Shown: positions 18,146 to 28,776, counted from the first letter of the stretch. The stretch: DNA of 64,000 nucleotides from Zavarzinella sp. (GCA_041399155.1 JAWKTI010000003.1:1-64000), one strand, 5' to 3'. The notes: generated by a model not told the origin, from the sequence alone. Program-made: numbers and translations.

Positions 18146-19203
18146 CTTCCATTTTGCAAGACAACCCTCGGGGCACCATCGTTGTAGTTGATGAGTTGGC
18201 CAGCTGGTTCAGCTCCCACACCCGTTATCGAGGCAATGGGAAATCATCTGATATGAAATCATATCTTTCCATGTACGATGGCGATGAGATTGATTATTAT
18301 CGAAAAACGGGCAAAGAATGGGTCTATATTCCCAGAGCTACGGTCAATGTCACCGGAGGTATCCAGCCAGGAATCCTTCGAGCCATCCTGACCAGAGAGA
18401 ATCGGGATTCCGGCTTGGCGGCACGATTCCAATTTGCCTGGCCTGAAAGACGGGCACAGTTGTTGCAGGATTATTCGTTTAACCCTCAACTGGACAAAGC
18501 CATGTCTTCACTGTTTGAGAAATTATTCAGTTTGGAGATGCTGCGGGGCGAACAAGGCCAACTAGATCCCAAGTTTCTCATGCTGGAACCAAAGGCATTT
18601 TCATTATTTCAGCAGCAATTTAATCGTTTGGGAGAAGAGCATCTGGAATTGGAAGGTGACCTGGCTGCTGCCAATGCAAAGCACAAGTCATTACCTGCAC
18701 GGCTTGCTCTGATTCTGCATATGGTACGGTACGCAGCGGGTGAAAATGTGAATCCAGACATGGTTGATGCTACCAGCATGCAGTATGCGATTGAACTGGC
18801 CGAATGGTTCCGCAATGAAACGTTGAGGGTTTATTATCTCCTGGATCATCCGGATGAGGTGAAGGTTGTTTCACAACTTGACCAGTTATCCCACTGGATT
18901 CGCAAACAAGGTGGCCGAGTCAGTATTCGGGATGTTCAACGCAAGAAGAACATGAAAACCGCACAGGAAGCGGAGCAATTGCTGAACAGCATGGTGGAAG
19001 CGGACAAAGGATACTGGGAAGAATCCGTCGGTACGGGAGTGGGACGGAAACCTGCACGCCATTTCGTGTTGAATCCACCGATTGCTACCCAGGAGCCAGT
19101 TTCATCACCTGAACAGTCCCATGATCCGCCGCCGACGAATCCGGAGATTTGGATGGATCACGAAGAACAGATGCAGCAGATGAAAGATACCATTGGCAAA
19201 TGA
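18142..19203 (+). CDS. DUF3987 C-terminal part with Walker B (fragment 4 of frameshifted primase-helicase)
   Basis: These 353 residues carry the second half of the ATPase: PRGTIVVVDELASWF (Walker B with Asp-Glu) near residue 10, then SMYDGDEIDYYRKTGKE, TVNVTGGIQPGIL and the arginine-rich SGLAARFQFAWPERR. These are all typical of DUF3987 proteins of phages and integrative elements. The C-terminal 120 residues contain a winged-helix-like segment (SIRDVQRKKNMKTAQEAEQLLNSMVE) and a proline-rich tail. There are no internal stops, so decay is recent if the gene is dead. Only the 5' junction is abnormal: the frame should continue from the upstream fragment but is offset by one missing base, with an ATGA stop-start overlap that might permit reinitiation. 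Confidence 0.78.
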   Translation: MTSILQDNPRGTIVVVDELASWFSSHTRYRGNGKSSDMKSYLSMYDGDEIDYYRKTGKEWVYIPRATVNVTGGIQPGILRAILTRENRDSGLAARFQFAWPERRAQLLQDYSFNPQLDKAMSSLFEKLFSLEMLRGEQGQLDPKFLMLEPKAFSLFQQQFNRLGEEHLELEGDLAAANAKHKSLPARLALILHMVRYAAGENVNPDMVDATSMQYAIELAEWFRNETLRVYYLLDHPDEVKVVSQLDQLSHWIRKQGGRVSIRDVQRKKNMKTAQEAEQLLNSMVEADKGYWEESVGTGVGRKPARHFVLNPPIATQEPVSSPEQSHDPPPTNPEIWMDHEEQMQQMKDTIGK

Positions 19204-19581
19204 AAATTGCCATTCTGTCTTTTTGTCATTCTGTCATAGCGAATCGGTTAACAGAGATTTTGGAAGGGAATCCAGAAGAGTCATGGTGCTCAAATGAACA
19301 CCGAAAGAACGGTATTCAGACGATCGTCTGAGCAAGATGAAATGCACGTGAATTATGACACAATGCCAGTGGTTTATGACACAACTCCCCAAGAATGTTG
19401 CAAAGTGTCGCATGGTTCGGCAAAAGGGTAGTTTTGTCATTTTGTCATGTGTCATAACTGAGTAGTAGATAGGGAAAAAATATTTTTGAATCAGAACTGT
19501 CATGGAACTCCATAAGGTCCCTTCCAGGTAAAAGTTGGTAACATGGGACTGTTTAATAAATGAAAAATTAATGAGGATAAG
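19204..19581. repeat. intergenic region with eight TGTCAT/ATGACA hexamers
   Basis: Between the primase-helicase and integrase genes lie eight copies of one hexamer: TGTCAT at about 19224, 19232, 19435, 19443, 19450 and 19498 on the plus strand, and ATGACA at about 19355 and 19376, i.e. the same word inverted. Spacing is 7-8 bases within clusters and 21 between the two inverted copies, which share the longer word ttatgacacaa. The rest is AT-rich with no gene. Repeats of this kind next to a primase and an integrase fit replication iterons or arm-type integrase/excisionase sites. No experiment or family match supports a choice. Confidence 0.6.
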
Positions 19582-19844
19582 ATGGCGAGTATTACAACGG
19601 ATAGAGAAGGTAGAAGAAGAATTCAGTTCTTCACAGGAGATGGGACCCGAAAGACGATCTACCTGGGCAAGGTAACCATCAAAGATGCTCAGGGCATTCA
19701 AAGGCACGTCGAAGAGATTCTTTCTTCAGGTGCCAGTGGACAGCCGATGGCAATGGATACCGCCAACTGGTTAGCCAGGATCGACCAGAAATGGCATGCC
19801 AAGCTGGCTGGAGTGGGCTTGGTAGAACCAAAGAAGTTCGAACG

Positions 19845-19866
<22 letters not shown>
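19582..19866 (+). CDS. tyrosine integrase N-terminal arm-binding part (frameshifted fragment)
   Basis: This 94-residue open frame starts at an ATG with an upstream ATGAGGATAAG leader. It matches the N-terminus of phage-type tyrosine integrases: MASITTDREGRRRIQFF, then GTRKTIYLGKVT, the three-stranded arm-type DNA-binding motif, and a helix ending LARIDQKWHAKLAGVGL. At about 19845 homology passes to the next frame, which starts the core-binding domain at MQLGDFLKEFILSRP, as if one base were lost. The final residues here (CNWEIS) are out-of-frame. It is the same kind of single-base loss as in the neighbouring primase gene. Confidence 0.75.
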
Positions 19867-21041
<1,175 letters not shown>

Positions 21042-21133
21042 CACAACCAACCGTTTGGAAATTGAAGCTAAAACTGGGGATTGTCGATTGAAGAGATTAC
21101 AAAAATGAAAATTCCTAATAAATGCGTACAAGT

Positions 21134-21778
21134 CTATGATTGATATGGGTTAGCGCTGATCAGTGGCATCGGGCTGCGACGCACATCACCGTGCAGGTTC
21201 GCCTGGTAGATGATCTGGGTAGTCAGATCGGCACAGGTCAGCCATTGCCCACCATAACAGAAAGTGTCGATGCACAATAAGTAGCCCACGTTCAGGACAA
21301 GGCCAGATTTCTGTGCGGTATGCCCACAAACGATGGTTTTACCAGAAAAATGTGGTTTGCAGCCCAGTGGACCGTAAAGTTTTTCCCACCGCAGCGTGTA
21401 AGTGGATTGTTCTGCCATCGGTATGGTAGGCACCACGTTGGCGTGCACAAATATGTGGCTGTTTGTTTCGAAATAATTGTGGCAGGTTGCCTGAAAAAAC
21501 TGGCGGTGCTTCTTTGACAATTTCCGGCCATCATCGTGGGCTTCCAGATACAGCTCGTCGTGGTTCCCCATTAGTGAAATCACACGATTTTCCCGATGCA
21601 GATCAATAAGCAAATCCAGCACACCCGGTGTATCCGGCCCACGGTGCACATAATCGCCTAATGTAACGAGTTGATCTTCCGTCGTCAGTTTTACTGCTGC
21701 TAACAGCTTTTTGAGGGCAGGCAAACAACCATGAATATCTCCTATTGCCAGCAACCGAGCCATCGACACTCCATCCAT
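21134..21778 (-). CDS. PPP-family serine/threonine protein phosphatase-like metallophosphatase with D-to-H change
   Basis: The 214-residue cytoplasmic protein has the PPP/ApaH metallophosphatase signature set: GDIHG near residue 13, GDYVHRGPD near 42, GNHDE near 71, a histidine in FVHAN near 111 and CGHTAQKSG near 152. These bind two metal ions and hydrolyse phosphate esters of proteins or small molecules. The second motif is normally GDxVDRG; here the second Asp is replaced by His (codon CAC). That Asp is thought to assist the catalytic His of GNHD/E, so activity may be altered. The gene follows the esterase gene on the same strand with 32 bases between them, suggesting cotranscription, and lies next to the integrated element. 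Confidence 0.85.
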   Translation of the reverse strand: MDGVSMARLLAIGDIHGCLPALKKLLAAVKLTTEDQLVTLGDYVHRGPDTPGVLDLLIDLHRENRVISLMGNHDELYLEAHDDGRKLSKKHRQFFQATCHNYFETNSHIFVHANVVPTIPMAEQSTYTLRWEKLYGPLGCKPHFSGKTIVCGHTAQKSGLVLNVGYLLCIDTFCYGGQWLTCADLTTQIIYQANLHGDVRRSPMPLISANPYQS

Positions 21779-21810
21779 ACTGTTCCTTGCATCTTAGCAA
21801 AGAAAACCAC

Positions 21811-23934
21811 TTAGCGAAGTAGCCGATCTGCAAGTTCTTTTTCCTTAATGGGGAAATCGGCCAGAATCAGGTTTTCCTTTTTTTGAAATCGTTCAAATGC
21901 ATTTGCAACTGAAGTAAGTGATTGTTTCGCTGGATCACGATGGATAGTCAGCTTGCCAAATTTCCCAGCAAGAATCATGCCCGATACATCCCCATACTTC
22001 ACTGCCCCCGGCAGCATCGCTGGGTGGGTAAAATCATTAATTTTTGCGAAGTGAAAATCGCTCAGATCGACAATCGTTTCTGAAATCAAATCTGGTGCCA
22101 GCGCTCGGGCTCCCAACGCCCACAATCCTGCTTCTCCGAACCCCACCAGGGTAATCTCTTTCGCTTTCAGGATGTCCCGCGAAAATACCAGCATGTTCAA
22201 CACATCCTGAACCCGCTGTGCAAGTAAAGGCTGGTTGTAGCCATAGGTGTAACCGGCAAATTGTTTGTTGATTGGGAACGGCTTTGAAGAAACTAATTCC
22301 CCAGTCTGAATTACATCAGGAGACAATACGGCATAACCTGCCGCAACCATTTTTTGATATATCGGTTGGAGTTTGTCTTCATCAAAAAGAGCCTTTTTGC
22401 CGTCTGGGTGCAGAATAATACAAACTTTCTCGCCACGAAACGCTTTGGAAAACACACCCGCAGACAACGTGAGCTCATTGCTGCCCTTGCGACCCAGGCC
22501 GGCCACATGCATCATTGTCTCATCAGCTAAATTCACCGATTTGGGTGGGATTTTGATATCCAGCGTACCACTAGGTGGTAATTCTCCACCTAGTAACACT
22601 TTCCAGCCATTTTGTAACACATGTTGATAACTTTCAAATTTCTTGCTTTCTTCCAATGGGATCGTTCCCACCACCTGATCATTCCAGGCTGTAAGTACTT
22701 TCCGCACACCAGTGGCATCCACTTCTGTCTTTGGTCGGGGTGTTTTCGCAGTAAAAACTTGTAGTTCTGCCGGAGATACTGGCACAAATGGCTGCTCTTT
22801 AACCAAGTGATCTTTTTTTAACAGGTGCTTGTTGAACCAGGAATACATGCTTTCGCGGGCATGCTGGTTATAGTTATGCCCAAACTGCAGCCACGCCTGC
22901 AACTGAACATGCTCTTTTTTGCCATACATTTCATAAAGTTGCTGTAACTCTGGAAAACCTTTCGTTTCCATTTCTTTGGTCCAATCATTGGCAGCAGACA
23001 TGGCCAGTGGTTTCGGTGCGAACATCGCGGCCATCTCGACATTACTGGTCCCAATTCGCAGATACGAGGCATTTTCGCAAACACATCCCCCTTGCATGCC
23101 TGTGGAAACCATCACTGCCGGAAATGCCACTGCAGGGCGGTCGTCCAGTGCACAGAGAATGAATGTTTGCGTACCACCACCGGAAGCACCGGTCACTCCG
23201 ATGCGTTGAGGATCAACATCGGCTAAGCCAGTGAGAAAATCAAGTGCCCGGATGCTGTTCCAGGTTTGCAAACCCATAAAATTCTGCAGTCGCAATTCCG
23301 CATCCACATCCGTAAAGCTGGTGCGGTGCTTAATTGCCTGGCTGTCGGCATAACCCACCATATCGTAGTGGAAAACGACAAATCCCATCATTGCCAGATT
23401 GGCACAGCGGGCCTGCAATGGATATTGTGCCCCGTCCAGTCGGTCTTCCGCTTTGATTTTCAGTTCCTGTTCTGCTTTTTCCTTGCTGATCTGCTGCAAT
23501 CTTCCCCCACCTGGGCCTTCAGGCGACCAGTGGCCATGGGGTGATAGAATTGCAGGATACTTCCCTTTCATTTCACCTGTGGGGCGATAAAGATTGCCGG
23601 TGACGAAATGGCCTGGCAAACTTTCAAAATGAACATGTTCAATGGTATAACCACGACGTTCGATTTTGCCGCGGATCACCAGATTCAGAGAGGTTTTGGC
23701 AGGCATCGGCCACAAGCCAAGGGCCACCTGCATTTGCAACTTCAAATCAGCTTTTCTTTTTTCCCATGCGTCCAGATTTTTCGGCACGCGAAACGGGAAG
23801 TAACCGTTGTAATCGATCGGTTTTCCCAAGCGTGGGTCTTTCAGTTGTGTGGGATCCGAAATTAATTTGGTAGGGTGATCTGCCGACCAGACAATGTTAC
23901 CAAAGAAACAAATAATAAAACCGATACGCCACAT
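21811..23934 (-). CDS. secreted alpha/beta-hydrolase, acetyl-xylan esterase-like
   Basis: The 707-residue protein has an N-terminal signal peptide (MWRIGFIICFFGNIVWSA). ATG 23934 is chosen over one seven codons upstream because GGAG lies 6 bases before it. The hydrolase domain has the nucleophile elbow GVTGASGGGTQT near residue 255, in the expected fold order with FGHNYNQHARE (probable catalytic His) near 370. A second alpha/beta-hydrolase-like half (residues 430-700, with HPDGKKALF and LVGFGEAGLWALGARAL) lacks an obvious nucleophile serine. Members of this planctomycete family are annotated as acetyl-xylan esterase or dienelactone-hydrolase-like. The substrate is unknown. Position beside DUF1501 and PSD1 genes fits a role in outer-compartment polymer breakdown. 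Confidence 0.78.
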   Translation of the reverse strand: MWRIGFIICFFGNIVWSADHPTKLISDPTQLKDPRLGKPIDYNGYFPFRVPKNLDAWEKRKADLKLQMQVALGLWPMPAKTSLNLVIRGKIERRGYTIEHVHFESLPGHFVTGNLYRPTGEMKGKYPAILSPHGHWSPEGPGGGRLQQISKEKAEQELKIKAEDRLDGAQYPLQARCANLAMMGFVVFHYDMVGYADSQAIKHRTSFTDVDAELRLQNFMGLQTWNSIRALDFLTGLADVDPQRIGVTGASGGGTQTFILCALDDRPAVAFPAVMVSTGMQGGCVCENASYLRIGTSNVEMAAMFAPKPLAMSAANDWTKEMETKGFPELQQLYEMYGKKEHVQLQAWLQFGHNYNQHARESMYSWFNKHLLKKDHLVKEQPFVPVSPAELQVFTAKTPRPKTEVDATGVRKVLTAWNDQVVGTIPLEESKKFESYQHVLQNGWKVLLGGELPPSGTLDIKIPPKSVNLADETMMHVAGLGRKGSNELTLSAGVFSKAFRGEKVCIILHPDGKKALFDEDKLQPIYQKMVAAGYAVLSPDVIQTGELVSSKPFPINKQFAGYTYGYNQPLLAQRVQDVLNMLVFSRDILKAKEITLVGFGEAGLWALGARALAPDLISETIVDLSDFHFAKINDFTHPAMLPGAVKYGDVSGMILAGKFGKLTIHRDPAKQSLTSVANAFERFQKKENLILADFPIKEKELADRLLR

Positions 23935-24045
23935 GGTGTTCTCCAAAACAATCATCCAAGGATAATCGATTGGTACACAAGTTGCAATGTTGGTAACAAA
24001 ATTCGCTGAAGAAACAGAGTTTGAATGGAACCGATATAGGAATGT

Positions 24046-25422
24046 TTATGCGATGATGGCTTTCACTACTTCACCGTGAACATCAGTCAGTCGGAAATCA
24101 CGGCCGCTATATCGGTAGGTTAATTTCGTGTGGTCCAGGCCCATCAAGTGCAGAATGGTGGCATGCAGATCGTGCACGTGAACCTTGTTTTCCACAGCGG
24201 CAAAGCCAAATTCGTCGGTGGCACCGTAAGCCATGCCACCTCGCACGCCACCGCCAGCCAGCCAAACAGAAAATCCGTGGTTATTGTGGTCGCGGCCATC
24301 TTTCCCTTCTGTGGTGGGTGTTCTGCCGAATTCCCCGCCCCACAAGATTAATGTGTCTTCCAGCATTCCTTTCCGTTTCAGGTCACGAATCAGACCCGCG
24401 ATGGCCATGTCGGATTGTGATGCCAGATTTCGGTGGCTCTTTTCCAGATCACCGTGGGAATCCCATGGTTGTCCGCCACCGTGGTAGATCTGCACCATTC
24501 GCACACCACGCTCTACAAGGCGGGAAGCCACCATGCAGGCATCAGCAAACTGACCTTTGCCATAAAGATCACGCACGTTTGCTGGTTCCTTATTGATGTC
24601 AAACGCCTCCACAGCTGATGTCTGCATTCGAAAAGCGATTTCCAAAGATTGAATACGTGCTTCCAGTTTCGGGTCTCGATCGTTTGATTCCAGGTGCATC
24701 TGATTGAGTTGCTGCAAAAGATCCAACTGATCCCGTTGCGTCTGCTCTCCTAACTGGCCGTTCTGGATATGGCGGATAATGTTCTTCGGATCCAGTCGGC
24801 TGTTGTTGATATGGCAGCCCTGGTAAATCCCAGGTAAAAAGCGATTGCCCCACAGTGCGGGACCAACGACAGGACTTCCCGGGCATAGCACTACAAAACC
24901 GGGCAGATTCTGGTTTTCGCTTCCCAAGCCGTAGAGCAGCCACGATCCCATGCTGGGGCGCAGGGGTTGTGTATTGCCGGAAGTCATCATTAGCAGCGAT
25001 GGTTCGTGGTTGGGCACATCGGTGTGCATCGAGCGAATGACGCACAGATCGTCTGCACAGTATTTCGCCAGATTCGGATAGATATCGCTGATTGGGAGGC
25101 CGGATTTCCCAGACTTTTTGAACTGGTAGGGAGACTTCATTAGCCCACCGGTACGGCGCTCTGTCTTTTTATCCGATGCGGGCGGCTTCTTTCCATGGTA
25201 TTTTTCCAGTTCCGGCTTGGGATCAAAGGTATCCACCTGCGACGGGCCACCGTTCATAAAAAGGTGGATCACATGCTTGGCACGTGCGGGGAAATGTGTT
25301 CTTTTTTCTGCCAGCGGATTCGTTCCTGCCTGGGCTTCGTCTGCCAGCACGGAAGCAAGACCCAGCATGCCCAAACCGGTGCCCGTTTTGGCTAACATTT
25401 CTCTTCGAGAAAAGATATTCAT
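24046..25422 (-). CDS. DUF1501 protein with Tat signal (sulfatase-like fold)
   Basis: The 458-residue protein starts with a twin-arginine signal, SRREMLAKTGTGLGMLGLASVLA, so it is exported folded. DUF1501 proteins belong to the alkaline-phosphatase/sulfatase superfamily. Motifs seen are LFMNGGPSQVDTFDPKP near residue 55, MHTDVPNHEPSLLMMTSG near 140, WGGEFGRTPTTEGKDGRDHNNHGF near 370 and HATILHLMGLDHTKLTYRYSGRDFRL at the end. Exact activity is unproven. In planctomycetes the gene is almost always paired with a PSD1/DUF1549-DUF1553 gene, as here, where the partner ends 67 bases upstream on the same strand. The pair probably acts together on an exported substrate. Confidence 0.9.
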   Translation of the reverse strand: MNIFSRREMLAKTGTGLGMLGLASVLADEAQAGTNPLAEKRTHFPARAKHVIHLFMNGGPSQVDTFDPKPELEKYHGKKPPASDKKTERRTGGLMKSPYQFKKSGKSGLPISDIYPNLAKYCADDLCVIRSMHTDVPNHEPSLLMMTSGNTQPLRPSMGSWLLYGLGSENQNLPGFVVLCPGSPVVGPALWGNRFLPGIYQGCHINNSRLDPKNIIRHIQNGQLGEQTQRDQLDLLQQLNQMHLESNDRDPKLEARIQSLEIAFRMQTSAVEAFDINKEPANVRDLYGKGQFADACMVASRLVERGVRMVQIYHGGGQPWDSHGDLEKSHRNLASQSDMAIAGLIRDLKRKGMLEDTLILWGGEFGRTPTTEGKDGRDHNNHGFSVWLAGGGVRGGMAYGATDEFGFAAVENKVHVHDLHATILHLMGLDHTKLTYRYSGRDFRLTDVHGEVVKAIIA

Positions 25423-25489
25423 AGATCAAGCCTTTATATGCCAAATATTCACATGAACTTTAATTATCAATCAACTAATTACACATCGC

Positions 25490-27817
25490 CTAATTAACAT
25501 ACATCAGTTCGTTGGTTGCCAGTAACATCTGGGCTACCTGTTCCCAACGATTTAAGCGATCAGAAGCGGAACTGGGTTGTGCTACGAACGCGGCGATTAA
25601 TTCCAATTCTTTTAATTTGGGCTGCCGACCATAAGCCAGATGGTAGGCATTTCGAATCGTATCTTCATCAGTTTTCATTCCCACCTGGAAGCGGGCTGCA
25701 AATGCTTTTGCCTGTTCCAGGAAAAACGGGCTGTTCAGCACAAATAACTGCTGTTGTGGGATGGTCGTTTCTGGGCGAACTGCACTGGTGATGTTGGGAT
25801 CGGGATAATCAAACAGATTCAGTGTGGGGTCGAGCCGGTGGCGGCTGACTTTTGCGTAAATCGTTCGGCGGTAATTACCTGCGTTGGAAACATCATGCGA
25901 AGGGCCACCTACCGTGCGATCTAGTTTGCCTGAAATGGCCAATACAGTATCCCGCCAGGCTTCAATATCGAGGCGGCGACGATTCATTCGCCAAAGGTAT
26001 TTATTGTCGGCATCTCGCTGGTTGTTCCCCACGTGGGTGGTTGTGGCACGCTGATATGTTGCCGACTGCATTATCGTGCGGTGCAACCATTTGATTGACC
26101 AGCCATTTTTCATGAAGTTGACAGCCAGCCAATCCAGCAGTTCCGGGTGCGTGGGTCGATCGCCCAACTTCCCAAAGTTTGAAGGTGTTGCCACGATGCC
26201 GGTGCCAAAGTGGTACTGCCACACGCGATTGACGATTACCCGTGCAGTTAATGGATTCTTGGGGTTGGCAATTGCTTCGGCCAGTTCCTTACGCCCAAAC
26301 TGTTCCCCTGGTGGGGCAGATTCGGGAAGGATCTGCAACATGCGTTTCGGTGCCAGTGCGCCCTGATTGGCAGGATTACCACGGACATACACTTTCATGG
26401 TTTTGCCGCTACCAGTAACCGCATGAACTTCTGGCGGCTTGGGTGGGATACCATTCTTCTTTGCTTCCAATTCATCCCGCAGTTTCTGCAGGTGTTTCTG
26501 CTCTTCAGCCGAAAGGAGTTTTTTCTCCTGGTCTTTATTCAGTGATTTCTCTTTGTATTTTTTGGCAGTTTCTTTCAACCAGTCATTCAACATCTTCTCG
26601 TGATCTTTGAAAGTTTTTTGAGCTTCTGCATATGCTTTTGCCAACTGAGCTGGTGCTACCGAAACTGGCTGTAAATTGGTACCGTTGTAGATGCCCGCAA
26701 GAGAATAATAATCCACCGTGGGGATCGGGTCAAACTTGTGATCATGGCAACGAGCACAGGAAACGGTCAAACCCAGAAATCCACGAGTTAACGTATCAAT
26801 TCGGTCATCCAACTCATCCGCAGCCGCCTGAGCGGCAGCACTGTTTTTGTAATAAAGATGCCCCAGACCAAGATAGCCCAGGCCAGCAAACTGCTTTAAT
26901 GGCTGGTCTTTGTATTCGGAATACAGATCTCCAGCGATCTGCAATTTAGCAAATTCATCGTAAGGCATGTCTTCATTAAAAGCCTGCACCACCCAATCGC
27001 GGTAGCGATACGCTTCCGTAAAAGGCTTGACACCAAAGGTATGGGCCTGGTCTTCCGCAAAACGCGCCACATCCAGCCAGTATCTAGCCCACCGTTCGCC
27101 ATAGTGGGGGGAGTTCAGCAGTTGTTCCACCACTTTCTGAAAAGCATCTGGTGAAGAATCTTTTTCAAATTGCTCCACCAGGTGCTGGTCTGGAGGCAAT
27201 CCGGTCAGGTCGAAACTGGCCCGGCGCAAAAGGTCATACTTGGTGGCTTTTTCAACGGGGGTCAATTGTTGCTTCAACAACTGAGCGTTAATGAACTGAT
27301 CGACTTCATTATAGCTGGGAAAGTTCGATTCGTTATCAGGCACTTGAGCTGCTACCGGTGGCTGAAACGCCCAGAACTTGCGGGCGACATCCCACTGAAT
27401 CGTTTCAGTGGTAATGTTGGCACCTTCACGTGGATCTGGGGCATTCATTTTGATCCACTGCTCAAAATTTTTGATTACTGGATCGGGCAATTTTCCTGAA
27501 GGAGGCATTTCCATGTCGTTCTCAAACCGCATCGCCTGCAGTAAAAGACTTTTTTCAGGTTTACCAGGAACAATTGCAGGCCCACTATCACCCCCACGGA
27601 GCAACCCTGCTTTGGAATCAAGCAACAGTCCACCCTTCAATTTGTTCTTTGCTTTTGCCTCTTCAGAATGACAGCGATAGCACTGCTCAATCAGAACTGG
27701 CCGGATGGATTTTTCGAAGAAAGCGATGCCAGCATCTTCCCCACGGATGGTGGAAAGGTTACCGATGAACAAAGCGATCAGGAATATCCGTACGTATATC
27801 ATGTAGTTACCGGTCAT
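25490..27817 (-). CDS. PSD1 and planctomycete cytochrome C domain protein (DUF1549/DUF1553)
   Basis: The 775-residue exported protein has, in order: a signal peptide (IYVRIFLIALFIGNLSTIRG); a planctomycete cytochrome c domain with the heme site CYRCH near residue 46 and MPPSGKLPD downstream; DUF1549 (residues 180-390, YGERWARYWLDVARFAEDQ, and SCARCHDHKFDPI); a charged linker; and DUF1553 (ELAEAIANPKNPLTARVIVNRVWQYHFG to the end). A second CxxCH (CARCH near 375) could carry another heme. Family function is unknown but probably involves electron transfer coupled to exported enzymes. ATG 27817 is used; an ATG five codons later fits the signal peptide equally well. It is the upstream gene of the DUF1501 pair. 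Confidence 0.9.
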   Translation of the reverse strand: MTGNYMIYVRIFLIALFIGNLSTIRGEDAGIAFFEKSIRPVLIEQCYRCHSEEAKAKNKLKGGLLLDSKAGLLRGGDSGPAIVPGKPEKSLLLQAMRFENDMEMPPSGKLPDPVIKNFEQWIKMNAPDPREGANITTETIQWDVARKFWAFQPPVAAQVPDNESNFPSYNEVDQFINAQLLKQQLTPVEKATKYDLLRRASFDLTGLPPDQHLVEQFEKDSSPDAFQKVVEQLLNSPHYGERWARYWLDVARFAEDQAHTFGVKPFTEAYRYRDWVVQAFNEDMPYDEFAKLQIAGDLYSEYKDQPLKQFAGLGYLGLGHLYYKNSAAAQAAADELDDRIDTLTRGFLGLTVSCARCHDHKFDPIPTVDYYSLAGIYNGTNLQPVSVAPAQLAKAYAEAQKTFKDHEKMLNDWLKETAKKYKEKSLNKDQEKKLLSAEEQKHLQKLRDELEAKKNGIPPKPPEVHAVTGSGKTMKVYVRGNPANQGALAPKRMLQILPESAPPGEQFGRKELAEAIANPKNPLTARVIVNRVWQYHFGTGIVATPSNFGKLGDRPTHPELLDWLAVNFMKNGWSIKWLHRTIMQSATYQRATTTHVGNNQRDADNKYLWRMNRRRLDIEAWRDTVLAISGKLDRTVGGPSHDVSNAGNYRRTIYAKVSRHRLDPTLNLFDYPDPNITSAVRPETTIPQQQLFVLNSPFFLEQAKAFAARFQVGMKTDEDTIRNAYHLAYGRQPKLKELELIAAFVAQPSSASDRLNRWEQVAQMLLATNELMYVN

Positions 27818-28008
27818 TAAATTGCGTGGTTAGGAGGGTAAATACAGTATAAATCTGTGCAAATTACCTGTCAACCAGGAAACGCACCATTTCCAGCAAA
27901 AAAGCCACATAATGTGTGGGCTGCAAGTCCGCCTGACAGAATTGGGCAATTTTGATAGACTCCTCATTAATGCTACACGGAAAGTACGCAATAAATTAGG
28001 AAGTTTTC

Positions 28009-28776
28009 ATGGGCGAATTGTTTCAACAGATCAAACTGGTTTTCCTGAACCTCTTTAACACACCCGAATTAATGAAGGTGTTGGCAAACAAAGAGATTAC
28101 CACGGCTGCCTTTATTGCACTTGCCTTGATTATCTTCACAGAAACCGGTTTACTGGTGGGCTTTTTTCTCCCAGGTGACTCCTTGCTGGTTACTGTGGGC
28201 ATTGTTGCCTACGGTGCGGGCTGGTCGATGCCCTGGCTGATTATCATTCTCAGTCTGGCAGCGATCGTAGGCGACACCGTGGGATACTGGATTGGTGCGA
28301 AATCAGGCCCCAAAATTTTCCGCAAAGAAAAATCGTTTTTCTTCCGTCCCAGCCATTTGCAGGCCGCTCAGGACTTTTATCAGAAGCACGGTGGCAAAAC
28401 AATTATCCTGGCTCGGTTCATGCCATTCATCCGCACCTTTGCCCCGGTGGTAGCTGGTGTGGGGAAAATGGACTACCGCCGTTTCCTGATGTTCAATATC
28501 ATCGGTGGTATTGGCTGGGTTGCCAGCATGCTCCTTCTGGGTTACGCACTGCCCGCCTTTCTGGATGTGCAGTTCAAAAAGATCTTCGGACCAGAGTTTC
28601 AAATCCAGAAACATATTGAAAAAGTAATTATCCTGGTGGTGCTGCTTTCCATTTCCCCAGGGTTGTATGTTGGCTGCAAAGAATTTTACAAAAGATACAT
28701 TCGAAAAACAAAACCAGCAACACCGCCTGTAACCACTTCAACGCCCGTTGATCCCAGCACCACATTGCCTTCGTAG
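28009..28776 (+). CDS. DedA family membrane protein
   Basis: The 255-residue inner-membrane protein has the DedA/VTT signature: an N-terminal re-entrant/TM part (TETGLLVGFFLPGDSLLVTVG), a second block with the invariant glycines and tyrosine (GDTVGYWIGAKSGPKIF), then FYQKHGGKTIILARFMPFIRTFAPVVAGVGKMDYRRFLMFNIIGGIGW, and a last TM helix near residue 205. The proline/threonine-rich tail is cytoplasmic or disordered. DedA proteins flip undecaprenyl phosphate or other phospholipids and affect envelope homeostasis. An AGGAAG SD stands 5 bases before ATG. The stop codon abuts that of the convergent dehydrogenase gene with no spacer, so any terminator must lie within coding sequence. Confidence 0.92.
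   Translation: MGELFQQIKLVFLNLFNTPELMKVLANKEITTAAFIALALIIFTETGLLVGFFLPGDSLLVTVGIVAYGAGWSMPWLIIILSLAAIVGDTVGYWIGAKSGPKIFRKEKSFFFRPSHLQAAQDFYQKHGGKTIILARFMPFIRTFAPVVAGVGKMDYRRFLMFNIIGGIGWVASMLLLGYALPAFLDVQFKKIFGPEFQIQKHIEKVIILVVLLSISPGLYVGCKEFYKRYIRKTKPATPPVTTSTPVDPSTTLPS

Noticed and set aside
19204..19510. CRISPR array
   Set aside because: The repeated unit is only six bases, occurs in both orientations, and there are no uniform spacers or cas genes.
21134..21778. Phosphatase module of Pnkp as partner for Hen1
   Set aside because: It is a stand-alone 214-residue PPP-like protein 36 kb away, with no kinase or ligase domains attached.
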